DNA of 23,574 bases from an uncultured Bacteroidales bacterium (lineage in GTDB: Bacteria > Bacteroidota > Bacteroidia > Bacteroidales > P3), in assembly GCA_947179195.1 (NCBI GenBank), contig CAMXAS010000006.1, forward strand, positions 1-23,574, in the 5' to 3' direction. The first letter of the stretch is position 1. Every line of letters starts with the position of its first letter. A program made the position numbers and the translations under genes. Shown here piece after piece: positions 1 to 7,910 of this stretch. The notes under the pieces are model-generated. The model made no database searches. It worked only from the letters and a program-made list of their open reading frames with translations, and was not told the DNA's origin.

Positions 1-1943
1 TCGCGGCGCGGCCCTACTTCGTCGCCCATGAGCATCGAGAAAATCCGGTCGGCTTCCATCGCATTCTCGATCGACACCTTGCGCAACGTCCGGAATTCCG
101 GGTCCATCGTCGTGTGCCACAACTGTTCGGGGTTCATTTCACCCAAACCTTTGTAACGCTGGATATGCATCCCCTTCTGCTGTCCGTCCGGTCCCGAGAA
201 CAAGGCCGTTACCTCGGCGCGGTCTTCCTCCGTCCAGCAATAGCGTTCTTCCTTCCCTTTCTTGATTAAGTAAAGCGGCGGCGTGGCGATAAAGACGTGG
301 CCGTTTTCAATCAAGTCGCGCATATAGCGGAAGAAGAACGTCAGAATCAAGGTCGTGATGTGGCTGCCGTCCACATCGGCATCGGTCATGATGATGACTT
401 TATTGTAACGCAGCTTGCTCAGGTTAAGCGCCTTGCTGTCTTCCTCCGTGCCGATGGTCACGCCCAAAGCCGTATAGATGTTCTTGATTTCCTCGCTCTC
501 GAAAGCGCGGTGTTCCATCGCCTTTTCCACATTGAGGATTTTACCCCTCAGCGGCAGAATGGCCTGGAAACGACGGTCACGGCCCTGTTTGGCCGAACCG
601 CCGGCCGAATCGCCCTCGACGAGGTACAACTCGCATACGGCCGGGTCTTTTTCCGAACAGTCGGCCAACTTGCCGGGCAAACTGTTGGACGAGAAAACGC
701 TCTTGCGCTGCACCATCTCGCGGGCCTTGCGGGCCGCATGGCGCGCCGTGGCGGCCAAAATGACCTTCTCTACAATCATCTTGGCCTCACGCGGGTGTTC
801 TTCCAAGAAATAGGAAAGCATTTCGCTCACGAGCTGCGAAACGGCCGGCGTCACCTCGCTGTTGCCCAACTTCGTCTTCGTCTGCCCTTCGAACTGCGGT
901 TCCGACACCTTGACCGAAATGACGGCCGTCAAGCCCTCGCGGAAGTCGTCGCCCTTGATTTCGATTTTCTGTTTCTCCAGCTTTTCCAACAAACCGGAGC
1001 GCTTGGCGTAATCGGTCAACGTACGCGTCAAGCCCATACGGAAGCCCGTCAGGTGCGTACCGCCTTCTATCGTATTGATGTTGTTGACATAGGAATGCAG
1101 GTTTTCGGTAAAGCCGTCGTTGTACTGCATGGCCAACTCCACGGGAATGCCGTTCTTCTCGCCCTCTATGCAAATCGGTTCCTCCATCAGGTTCGTCCGG
1201 TTCGAATCCAGATACTTGATAAAGTCTTTCAAACCTTCGGCCGAATAGAAGCTTTCGGAAAGCGGTTCGCCGGCTTCGTTGCGCTGACGGAAATCGGTCA
1301 GCGTCAGGCGCAGGCCCTTGTTCAGGAACGCCAACTCGCGCAGACGGGCGGCCAAGGTCTCGTAACGGTAAACGGTAACGGAGAACACCTCGCCGTCGGG
1401 CTTGAAATGCACCATCGTACCGCGCTTGTCGGTTTCGCCTATTTCCTTGACGGCATAGAGCGGACGGCCCTTTTCGTATTCTTGTATATATTTCTTGCCG
1501 CCCCGGCAGACCTCCACGGTCAAATGCGTGGAAAGCGCGTTCACGCAGGAAACGCCCACGCCGTGCAGACCGCCGGAAACCTTGTAGCTACCTTTGTTGA
1601 ACTTACCGCCCGCATGGAGCACGGTCATCACGACTTCCAATGCCGAACGGCCTTCTTTCGGGTGCATATCGGTCGGGATACCGCGGCCGTCGTCCGATAC
1701 GGAAATGGAGTTATCTTCGTGGATGGCGACTTCCACATGCGTACAATAGCCGGCCAATGACTCGTCGATGGAGTTGTCCACGACCTCATAGACCAAATGA
1801 TGCAGACCGCGTTCGTTGATATCGCCGATATACATGGCGGGACGCTTGCGCACGGCTTCCAGACCTTCCAGCACCTGAATGTTTTTGGCCGTGTATTCCC
1901 CGTTGTCGGAAACGACGGGTACATCATTTTCTAACTCGCTCAT
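1..1943 (-). CDS. gyrB: DNA gyrase subunit B, 3' end cut by window edge
   Basis: GyrB is the ATPase and TOPRIM subunit of the A2B2 gyrase that introduces negative supercoils. The reading frame is open from the ATG at 1943 to the left edge (647 complete codons), so only a few C-terminal residues are missing. Visible motifs: GHKL ATP site with EVVDNSIDE (Asn57), DDGRGIP (84-90), HAGGKF (110-115) and GGLHGVG (124-130); a QTKTKLGN loop for the ATP-contacting lysine; TOPRIM residues EGDSAGGSA (Glu443) and DVDGSH (523-528); then RYKGLGEMN and QLWHTTMDP, typical of GyrB rather than ParE. The last visible residues, GDEVGPRR, match the usual GyrB end. It lies downstream of the putative porin gene, but has its own consensus-like promoter in the 80-bp spacer. 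ParE is the only real alternative; the short length and the gyrase-type TOPRIM argue against it. Confidence 0.97.
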   Translation of the reverse strand, partial: MSELENDVPVVSDNGEYTAKNIQVLEGLEAVRKRPAMYIGDINERGLHHLVYEVVDNSIDESLAGYCTHVEVAIHEDNSISVSDDGRGIPTDMHPKEGRSALEVVMTVLHAGGKFNKGSYKVSGGLHGVGVSCVNALSTHLTVEVCRGGKKYIQEYEKGRPLYAVKEIGETDKRGTMVHFKPDGEVFSVTVYRYETLAARLRELAFLNKGLRLTLTDFRQRNEAGEPLSESFYSAEGLKDFIKYLDSNRTNLMEEPICIEGEKNGIPVELAMQYNDGFTENLHSYVNNINTIEGGTHLTGFRMGLTRTLTDYAKRSGLLEKLEKQKIEIKGDDFREGLTAVISVKVSEPQFEGQTKTKLGNSEVTPAVSQLVSEMLSYFLEEHPREAKMIVEKVILAATARHAARKAREMVQRKSVFSSNSLPGKLADCSEKDPAVCELYLVEGDSAGGSAKQGRDRRFQAILPLRGKILNVEKAMEHRAFESEEIKNIYTALGVTIGTEEDSKALNLSKLRYNKVIIMTDADVDGSHITTLILTFFFRYMRDLIENGHVFIATPPLYLIKKGKEERYCWTEEDRAEVTALFSGPDGQQKGMHIQRYKGLGEMNPEQLWHTTMDPEFRTLRKVSIENAMEADRIFSMLMGDEVGPRR

Positions 1944-1975
1944 AACAAATGAATTATTTTTATTCCAATTTAAAA

Positions 1976-2007
1976 CAAAGATAGCAAAAAAAACACGTAA
2001 AAACAAG
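1976..2007 (-). promoter_or_regulatory. gyrB promoter (Bacteroidota type)
   Basis: Read on the minus strand, CTTG (2007-2004) is followed by exactly 20 nt and then TATCTTTG (1983-1976). This fits the Bacteroidota vegetative pattern TTTG-N19-21-TAnnTTTG with one mismatch in the -33 box. The inferred transcription start is near 1970, giving a leader of about 27 nt before the gyrB ATG. The -33 box lies inside the hairpin that probably ends the upstream operon. Confidence 0.7.
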
Positions 2008-2021
2008 CGCCCGAAACGCTT
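2000..2021 (-). terminator. Weak terminator after the porin gene
   Basis: Directly after the porin TAA stop, the minus strand reads AAGCG, a 7-nt loop, CGCTT, then GTTTTT (arms 2017-2021 and 2005-2009). The stem is only 5 bp but is followed by a T-rich run, so termination is probably partial. It overlaps the -33 box of the gyrB promoter. Confidence 0.4.
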
Positions 2022-2023
2022 TT

Positions 2024-4006
2024 TTAATCAAAGAAACGCCAGGCCAAACCGAAACGGAAACAGCGGTCGTGCAACGGATAATGCGGCGTATCGAAATAGT
2101 TGTACGGCAACAGTCCTTCCGCCACATTCTGCAACTTCAAAAAGACGTTCATCCGCTTGATGCGGAAATTGACATAGACATCCACCAACAGCGCGTTGCC
2201 CGTTTCCACCTCATCCTGCCAATAATACGCATTCCAGGCCGGCATATAGGCATCGGCGTAATAACCCGTATTGTAGAAGAAATCGAGCCCCACCTGCACT
2301 TCCGCCAAGTCCTTGATGGGAATGCGGCCATACAGCGATTCCCGCATGGAGAACAGCGGCAGATGCATATAATTTTCGTCCGACACATAGGCCAGCATCA
2401 ACAGGCTGTTCAGCCCCACATAGCGTCCTATTTCCAAATCCTTGCCCACGGTCACGTTGCCCACGCAGAACGCCTTGTCCGCCTGCACCGGTCCGTCCTG
2501 CTTATAAAATACGTAATCTGTCTTACGCGCGCCATAAGCCTTGAGCCACCATCCCCGGTACGAGAACTCCAAGCCCGCGAACAGTTCCGTCTCTTTTTGC
2601 CAATCGCACCGCCAATAGAAGTGGTTGGAAAAATAATAGCTCTTCATGTATTCCGGCGCATGGCGCGTATAACCGGCAAACAGTTTGACGCCCTCGTTGC
2701 GCGACAGGTTCAGTCCGCCGTCCTTGAAACAGTATTTGACATAGAATCGCCCGAGGTAGTCGTCCTGATTGTAACCGCCCGCCCCGAAATCAGCATAGGC
2801 GTCCAAAACCACGCGCCCGGCGATGACGCCCTGCAGTTCCGCAAACGGATACCAACTGTGCCATTGCTGTTTGTAGAGCATATCCCGCTGCTGCACGTAC
2901 GTAAACTTGGCACCGGCCGCCAATTTGAGGAAACGGCCGTCCAACTGCTCCACATCGCCGTAGCTGTAGTAAAGCCGCTGGGTCAGTTGCAAGGCCCAGG
3001 ACGTATCCCGCGACTGGGACGGGTTCACGAAGAAATCCTTATAGAAGCCATCGGAGGCCGCCGTTTTGTCCACATACGTCCGCTTGTAATCGTGCACTTC
3101 GAACGTATGCGCGATAAAGCCGTAGGAGCGGTCGTTTTCCGGCAACGTGTCCTTGTGGTCGGCATAAATATGATAGACCTGTTTGAGGAAATACGTATTG
3201 TCGCGCCAACGGCTGTTCGTGGCGGAAGAAAACCAAACGGGCATACTCAGACGGTTGGTCGTCACATTCGCCGTAAACAGACTGTCATCCGTGATACCGC
3301 CGTTCTCGCCCACGCGCGCCGTATTGCGGATATAGCCGAACTGCAGGCGGTAACGCGCGTCCCGCGTAAAGAAATTGCCGTAAAAGCGCAGGTTGTGTTG
3401 CAAGGCGTTGCTATTGGTATATACCCCTTGCGTTTGCAACACATTGTAATCGACGGTCAGGTTCAAGCCCCGGTAAACGTTCTGACTGTGCGTCACATTG
3501 AAAACATGGATATTCTTGCCGAAGTTATTGACGTAATACAGATTGGAATACGGGATTTTCGTCTGGAAGAAGCGCGTGTTCTCTATCGTGTACATCCACG
3601 ATGAAAACGGATTGTAACGCTCGGCATAACCGGAGGTCATCCGCGGCGTATAGCCGAGCACCTCATCCGTCAAGCCCACCTCGCCACGGCCGGCGCGGAA
3701 ATCCTGATGCGTATATATTTTATCGTAAGTCTGGAATTGGGAAAGCGGATGGCGCGTGCTGTCCAAAGCCGGCACGGACGTTTGCAACGGACTGTCGTAA
3801 AAATAATAGGCCGCACCGTGCATCCGCGCCATGGCCGCCTTTTTAGCCCGCCGGACCGAATCGCGCGCGGAGGCCGTCGTATTGGCCGTATTCTTAATCT
3901 GCCCTTCGATCTGTGCCGTATTCTGAGCCGAAAGCGGCCCTACGGAGCCTATCAGACTACAAGCCAAGCAACCGACCCACCACCGCAACAACGTCCTTCC
4001 TTTCAT
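2024..4006 (-). CDS. Putative porin, outer-membrane beta-barrel
   Basis: This resembles the Bacteroidota 'putative porin' family (PF14121), predicted outer-membrane barrels of unproven substrate. I start it at the ATG at 4006 (660 aa), although the frame is open further upstream into waaA. From this Met there is a good signal peptide: basic MKGR, a hydrophobic stretch to about residue 25, and cleavage near SVGPLSA/QN. The mature part is rich in alternating aromatic and polar residues, with RFFQTKIPYSNLYYV and repeated F/Y/W-rich strands, no cytoplasmic motifs, and a C-terminal aromatic end (GLAWRFFD), as outer-membrane proteins have for assembly by BAM. It is the last gene of the operon, 10 bp after waaA, which makes the lipid A core region of the same membrane. 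The substrate cannot be told from sequence. Confidence 0.82.
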   Translation of the reverse strand: MKGRTLLRWWVGCLACSLIGSVGPLSAQNTAQIEGQIKNTANTTASARDSVRRAKKAAMARMHGAAYYFYDSPLQTSVPALDSTRHPLSQFQTYDKIYTHQDFRAGRGEVGLTDEVLGYTPRMTSGYAERYNPFSSWMYTIENTRFFQTKIPYSNLYYVNNFGKNIHVFNVTHSQNVYRGLNLTVDYNVLQTQGVYTNSNALQHNLRFYGNFFTRDARYRLQFGYIRNTARVGENGGITDDSLFTANVTTNRLSMPVWFSSATNSRWRDNTYFLKQVYHIYADHKDTLPENDRSYGFIAHTFEVHDYKRTYVDKTAASDGFYKDFFVNPSQSRDTSWALQLTQRLYYSYGDVEQLDGRFLKLAAGAKFTYVQQRDMLYKQQWHSWYPFAELQGVIAGRVVLDAYADFGAGGYNQDDYLGRFYVKYCFKDGGLNLSRNEGVKLFAGYTRHAPEYMKSYYFSNHFYWRCDWQKETELFAGLEFSYRGWWLKAYGARKTDYVFYKQDGPVQADKAFCVGNVTVGKDLEIGRYVGLNSLLMLAYVSDENYMHLPLFSMRESLYGRIPIKDLAEVQVGLDFFYNTGYYADAYMPAWNAYYWQDEVETGNALLVDVYVNFRIKRMNVFLKLQNVAEGLLPYNYFDTPHYPLHDRCFRFGLAWRFFD

Positions 4007-4016
4007 AGCGCGTCCG

Positions 4017-5279
4017 TTACCACTGCTTGACCAATTCCCGCATGATGGTTTCCACGGCACCGGCATGGTCCTGCACATAGCGGGCGGCGATTTCGGCGGC
4101 TTTCCGCCACGCGGCTTCATCGCTCAACCTTTGCAGGCAGGCGTTGAGTTCGGCCACGGTCCGCACCGGGAAGGCCGCGCCGGCGCGCACCAAATCCACG
4201 GCTTCGGAAAACCGTTCGTAACGCGGGCCGAACAAGACCGGCAAGCCGTAAACGGCCGGCTCCAACGTATTGTGGATGCCTTTGCCGAAACCGCCGCCGA
4301 TATAGGCGATATGCCCGTAACGGTAGAGTTTGGACAGATGGCCCACCTCGTCTATGACCAATATCCGGGCCTTATCCAATGCCGCCCGCCATTCGGCTTC
4401 CGGCATCCGTTTCAGCGCCGAATACAACACGCAACCTTCCAAACGGGCCAAGGCCTCGATGTGCTGCAAGCGGCTCTCCTTGATTTCGTGCGGCACGACC
4501 AGCCAACGGTAATCGCCCATCGCGGCCGTTTGGCTGTTCCCTATCAGGTCGATGTCTTCGTCCCACACGCTGCCCGCCACAATCAAGCGCGACTTGGCGG
4601 CGAAATAGGCAATAGGCGGATATTCGACCGCCTCGCTTTTCAGACGGACGACGCGGTCGCAGCGCGTGTCGCCGGCCACATAGACCTGTTGGATGCCGTT
4701 GGCGTACAGACAGTCGCGCGAGGCCTCATCCTGCACGAAAAAGGCCGTCACCCGCCGCAATTGCCGACGGAACCAGCCCGCGTACCAACGGAAGAAATAA
4801 TCGGACGGACGGAAACGCGCGGCGATGAAATAAAACGGAATCCGCCGCCCGGCCATCGCCCGCATGAAATTGTACCAATACTCGTATTTGACGAAAACGG
4901 CGGCCTTAGGTCGGACGATATCCAGAAAAAGACGGGCGTTTTTCGACAAATCGGCCGGCAAGTAGGCCACCACATCGGCCAAGGGCGTGTTTTTGCACAT
5001 CTCGTAGCCCGAAGGCGAGAAGAACGTCAACAGGAGCTTCTTTTCCGGATAACGGCTCCGACAGGCGGCCAGCAATTCCCTTCCCTGCTCGAATTCGCCC
5101 AGCGAAGCCACATGAAACCACAGCACGTCGGCCGTATTGCCGGCCAATGCCGCCCGCAGACGCCCGGCCCAATGCCGGCGGCCTTCCGTCCACAGCCGCG
5201 CCTTCTCATTCCAAAACCGCGCCAACGCGATACCGCCGGCCATACACCGGATTCCGAAGCCATACAAGAACCGCATCAT
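4017..5279 (-). CDS. waaA: 3-deoxy-D-manno-octulosonic acid (Kdo) transferase
   Basis: WaaA (KdtA) transfers Kdo from CMP-Kdo to the lipid A precursor at the inner face of the inner membrane. The 420-aa length is normal. The N-terminal part (MRFLYGFGIRCMAGGIALARF) is hydrophobic and fits the family's membrane anchor. The N-terminal glycosyltransferase domain (PF04413) shows FHVASLGEFEQ, whose first Glu aligns with the catalytic base, then LLTFFSPSGYE and a KYEYWYNFM segment. The C-terminal GT-B half has GSVWDEDIDLI, GGGFGKGIHNTLEPAVYGLPVLFGPRYERF, split here by family convention into the nucleotide-sugar loop and the acceptor side. Two Met codons open the frame (5279 and 5276). Gaps are 15 bp to trmB and 10 bp to the porin. 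The donor is made by KdsB, encoded three genes upstream in the same unit. Whether it adds one or two Kdo residues cannot be read from sequence. Confidence 0.94.
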   Translation of the reverse strand: MMRFLYGFGIRCMAGGIALARFWNEKARLWTEGRRHWAGRLRAALAGNTADVLWFHVASLGEFEQGRELLAACRSRYPEKKLLLTFFSPSGYEMCKNTPLADVVAYLPADLSKNARLFLDIVRPKAAVFVKYEYWYNFMRAMAGRRIPFYFIAARFRPSDYFFRWYAGWFRRQLRRVTAFFVQDEASRDCLYANGIQQVYVAGDTRCDRVVRLKSEAVEYPPIAYFAAKSRLIVAGSVWDEDIDLIGNSQTAAMGDYRWLVVPHEIKESRLQHIEALARLEGCVLYSALKRMPEAEWRAALDKARILVIDEVGHLSKLYRYGHIAYIGGGFGKGIHNTLEPAVYGLPVLFGPRYERFSEAVDLVRAGAAFPVRTVAELNACLQRLSDEAAWRKAAEIAARYVQDHAGAVETIMRELVKQW

Positions 5280-5294
5280 CGTCTGTTTGCCTGA

Positions 5295-5987
5295 TTAGGA
5301 ATTTGGTTTGCCTTCGCCGTTGAGGCGGAAAGCGATATACTTGATGGTTTTGCCGGCCGCGAGCCAAATGCCTTCGTAATACGTCTGCACGGCACGGGCC
5401 AGTTCGAAGCCGGGCGCTTCCTCCCGGTACAGGTCGGCCGTACTCGCCACGATTTCGTAGCCCGCGGGGCGCACGACCTCATTCAACGTATAATCGTACA
5501 AATCGTAGTCGTCGGTTTTGAGGTGCACGAGACCGCCCGCGCGCAGGATACGCGCGTAACGGGCCAAAAACATCGGCGACGTCAAGCGTTTGCGCGCCTT
5601 GTTCGGCTGCGGGTCGGGAAACGTGACCCATATTTCGGACACCTCGTCCGGTGCAAACATCTTCTCGATGAACTCCACCTGGATGCGCGCGAAGGCCACA
5701 TTGGGCAAGGCCCGCTCCAAGGCGTTCCGGCAACCGCGCCACAGCCGCGCGCCCTTGATGTCCACGCCCACGTAGTTGCGGGTCGGGTCCAATTGCGCCA
5801 AGCCGACCGTATAATCGCCCTTGCCACAGCCCAACTCTAAAACGAGAGGCGCCGCATTCTTGAAATACGACGCACCCCATTGGCCTTTCATCGCCATATC
5901 CGGCGTGGAAGGCACGCTCGGCCATTGGAACAGGTTCGGAAACGTTTCGTTCTCCGCGAACCTGAGCAGTTTTTTCTTTTTACCCAA
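5295..5987 (-). CDS. trmB: tRNA (guanine-N7-)-methyltransferase, TTG start
   Basis: TrmB makes m7G46 in the variable loop of many tRNAs using S-adenosylmethionine. At 230 aa it has normal length. Motifs: SAM-binding ELGCGKG (51-57), GVDIKGARLWRG (74-85), and the family signature FPDPQPNKARKRLTSP (123-138), then KTDDYDLYDYTL. The start is TTG at 5987: an in-frame stop lies only six codons upstream with no ATG or GTG between, and the resulting MGKKKKLLRFAE beginning matches the usual MGK start of Bacteroidota TrmB. The first downstream ATG would remove about 30 residues before the SAM domain. The gene sits 11 bp after the HU-SPOR gene and 15 bp before waaA, inside an envelope operon with no obvious link to tRNA modification. 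Confidence 0.95.
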   Translation of the reverse strand: MGKKKKLLRFAENETFPNLFQWPSVPSTPDMAMKGQWGASYFKNAAPLVLELGCGKGDYTVGLAQLDPTRNYVGVDIKGARLWRGCRNALERALPNVAFARIQVEFIEKMFAPDEVSEIWVTFPDPQPNKARKRLTSPMFLARYARILRAGGLVHLKTDDYDLYDYTLNEVVRPAGYEIVASTADLYREEAPGFELARAVQTYYEGIWLAAGKTIKYIAFRLNGEGKPNS

Positions 5988-5998
5988 GACCGAACCGC

Positions 5999-7141
5999 CT
6001 ACTTATGTTCGTAAATCCAGCCGTCCATGCCGGCACCGGTCCGCAAATCGTTCTTGAAACGAATCGCCTCGCCCTTGTCGTAGAACTCCTTGATGCTGAC
6101 CTTATAGATGTTCCGTTCGGCGTCGAACAGTATCCGGACGTTGAAAGAGGCCGTGCCGGACAACTCGCCCACCACGCGGCGGGCGTTGTCGAGGTTGGCG
6201 TAACTGCCCACGATGATATAGAACTTGCCGAGCTCGGGACGGTTGACGCCCGGCGCCAAAGCGCCCGTTTGCGCAGCGGGCTTGGGGGCGGGCTTGGCCG
6301 CGGGTTTCGGCGCGGGCGCCGGTTTCGGAGCCGGCTTAGGCGCGGGTTTGGCGGCCTGTTCCTGACGGGCCTGGGCCTCGGCGGCCTTCCGTTCCCGTTC
6401 GCCGGCCAAGAACGCCTGTTCTATTTCCTCATCCTCGTGGATTTTGGCACAGGGCACCGACTGCATCTCCACGGGTTCCGCCACCGCGGGACGGTCCACC
6501 TCGCCCAAAATGATATCTTCGATAACGGCCGCTTCACCGCCCGTCATGCCCGAGAACGGCTTGAAGATAAGCAGCAAGGCCGCCAGCAGAATGACGATGC
6601 AACCGCCTATGCCTATCCACATGAGCGTCATCTGACGCTTCTTGCGCGCATCCTTGTGTTCATCGCCCAAACGTTCCACCTGTTCCATTTCGTCCGCGAA
6701 ACGGGTTTCTTCCTCCAAATCGGCGGGCGCGGCCGGGTCTTCCGTATCATCGGATACAGCCGGCGCGGCGGCGGGCGCCATCGGTTCCAAACCGAAACGG
6801 TCTTCCTTGTCCTGTTCGGCCGACGGCAGGAAATTCACGCGGTCGTCGCTGACTTCAAACGTACCGATGCCGGGCAACGTGGCCACCTTTATCGACTTCA
6901 ACGATTTGAGGATGCTCTTGACCCATTCGTCCAGTTTCTCCACGGCTTCCTGTTCCGTCGCGTTCATGCGGAAGGCCACGTGGTTGATAAATTCCTTACC
7001 CTTGGGGGCCACTTCCTCGAACAGAATGCGGTAACGGCCGTCCGCGCCTTCTTCGGCGTAAAAAACGCCCAAACCCGGAACCGCCGCCTTGCGGCTCGCA
7101 TCTTCCGCAAAGAAATCCTTCAAATAATCCGTCATATTCAT
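5999..7141 (-). CDS. HU/CCDC81-like and SPOR domain membrane protein
   Basis: A single-pass membrane protein of about 380 aa. Residues 1-110 resemble the paired prokaryotic HU-like domains of the CCDC81 type (PF18174/PF18175): an opening MTDYLKDFFAED..AVPGLGVFYAE, then LDEWVKSILKSLKS..ATLPGIGTFEV. An acidic, Ala/Pro-rich linker follows (about 115-165), then basic KDARKKR and one membrane helix (about 171-193, MWIGIGGCIVILLAALLLIF). Beyond it are a charged stretch, a Lys-Pro-Ala repeat (about 262-290), and a SPOR domain (about 305-380, GKFYIIVGSYANLDNARRVV... YKVSIKEF), which binds denuded peptidoglycan at division sites. Topology by the positive-inside rule is HU part in the cytoplasm, SPOR in the periplasm. 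I prefer the start at 7141, where ATG overlaps the kdsB TGA as ATGA; ATGs at 7150 and 7135 are alternatives. The role is unproven; a division or envelope function is inferred. Confidence 0.85.
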   Translation of the reverse strand: MNMTDYLKDFFAEDASRKAAVPGLGVFYAEEGADGRYRILFEEVAPKGKEFINHVAFRMNATEQEAVEKLDEWVKSILKSLKSIKVATLPGIGTFEVSDDRVNFLPSAEQDKEDRFGLEPMAPAAAPAVSDDTEDPAAPADLEEETRFADEMEQVERLGDEHKDARKKRQMTLMWIGIGGCIVILLAALLLIFKPFSGMTGGEAAVIEDIILGEVDRPAVAEPVEMQSVPCAKIHEDEEIEQAFLAGERERKAAEAQARQEQAAKPAPKPAPKPAPAPKPAAKPAPKPAAQTGALAPGVNRPELGKFYIIVGSYANLDNARRVVGELSGTASFNVRILFDAERNIYKVSIKEFYDKGEAIRFKNDLRTGAGMDGWIYEHK

Positions 7142-7905
7142 AGTTTCCACATTTTTTTTAACGTTTCTATATCTTCCGGTCGATCGACCGAAACACTTTC
7201 ATAATCCGTTTCGCAGCCATAGATGGTGTAGCCGTTCTCCAGCCACCGCAACTGCTCCAGGCTCTCGGCCTTTTCCATGCGGCCGGTCTCCAAGGCGGTC
7301 AGTTCCGCCAACACCTTGCTGCGGTAAGCATACAGCCCGATATGCTTGAAATAGGGCGTGGCCCGCAACCAGGCCGCCGCGTCACCCGCCGCCAAATCGC
7401 GCTGGAACGGGATGGCCTGACGCGAAAAGTACAACGCGCGGCCGTCTTTCGCCCGCACGACCTTGACCACGTTCGGGTCGAACAGGAAATCCGGCTCCGT
7501 GATGCGCTTGACCAAGGTCACGACGTCCTTGTCCGTGCCGTCTTCAAAAGCCTTCACGACGGTTTCCACAGCCTGCGGCGCAATGAACGGTTCATCGCCC
7601 TGCACGTTGACGATGACATCCACCTCGCCCACCGCCGGCCGAATCGTATCGGCATAGGCCCGGTAGCAACGCTGGGTACCGTTGGGCAAATCCGGCGAGG
7701 TAAGGCAATAACGCGCGCCGAAACCGTCCAGATGCGCGGCAATCCGATCGTCGTCGGTGGCCACCCACACGCCGGAGAGTCCTTCGCACTGCATGACCTG
7801 CTCATATACCCGGCGGATCATGCTCTTGCCCATGATGTCCGCCAACGGCTTCCCCTCGAAACGCGAGGAGCCGTAACGGGCCGGTATAATCGCTATCGCT
7901 TTCAT
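7138..7905 (-). CDS. kdsB: 3-deoxy-manno-octulosonate cytidylyltransferase
   Basis: KdsB activates Kdo with CTP to form CMP-Kdo and diphosphate in the cytosol, the donor used by WaaA. The 255 aa are the usual length. The N-terminal nucleotide-binding loop is IIPARYGSSRFEGKP (6-20). NGTQRC (75-80) contacts cytosine in the family, and NVQGDEPFI (100-108) carries the metal-binding Asp. YFSRQAIPFQRD, KHIGLYAYRSKVL and LEQLRWLENG complete the family signature. It starts with ATG at 7905, five bases after the stop of the deoxynucleoside kinase gene, and its TGA overlaps the ATG of the HU-SPOR gene by four bases, suggesting translational coupling. Presence with waaA in one unit shows the organism makes Kdo-containing lipopolysaccharide. 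Confidence 0.96.
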   Translation of the reverse strand: MKAIAIIPARYGSSRFEGKPLADIMGKSMIRRVYEQVMQCEGLSGVWVATDDDRIAAHLDGFGARYCLTSPDLPNGTQRCYRAYADTIRPAVGEVDVIVNVQGDEPFIAPQAVETVVKAFEDGTDKDVVTLVKRITEPDFLFDPNVVKVVRAKDGRALYFSRQAIPFQRDLAAGDAAAWLRATPYFKHIGLYAYRSKVLAELTALETGRMEKAESLEQLRWLENGYTIYGCETDYESVSVDRPEDIETLKKMWKL

Positions 7906-7910
7906 CGTTC

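Noticed and set aside
4007..4120. Longer porin start overlapping the waaA gene
   Set aside because: The extension would place 38 unrelated residues before a good signal peptide, which must be at the N-terminus.
6270..6365. GC-rich tandem repeats, possible mobile or phase-variable repeat
   Set aside because: They encode the Lys-Pro-Ala spacer of the HU-SPOR protein in frame; units are irregular, so simple slippage control is unlikely.
297..7204. Plus-strand frames of 400-510 codons opposite gyrB, the porin, waaA and the HU-SPOR gene
   Set aside because: Same antisense effect of codon bias; each lies fully across a minus-strand gene with clear family motifs, and none shows domains or a promoter.
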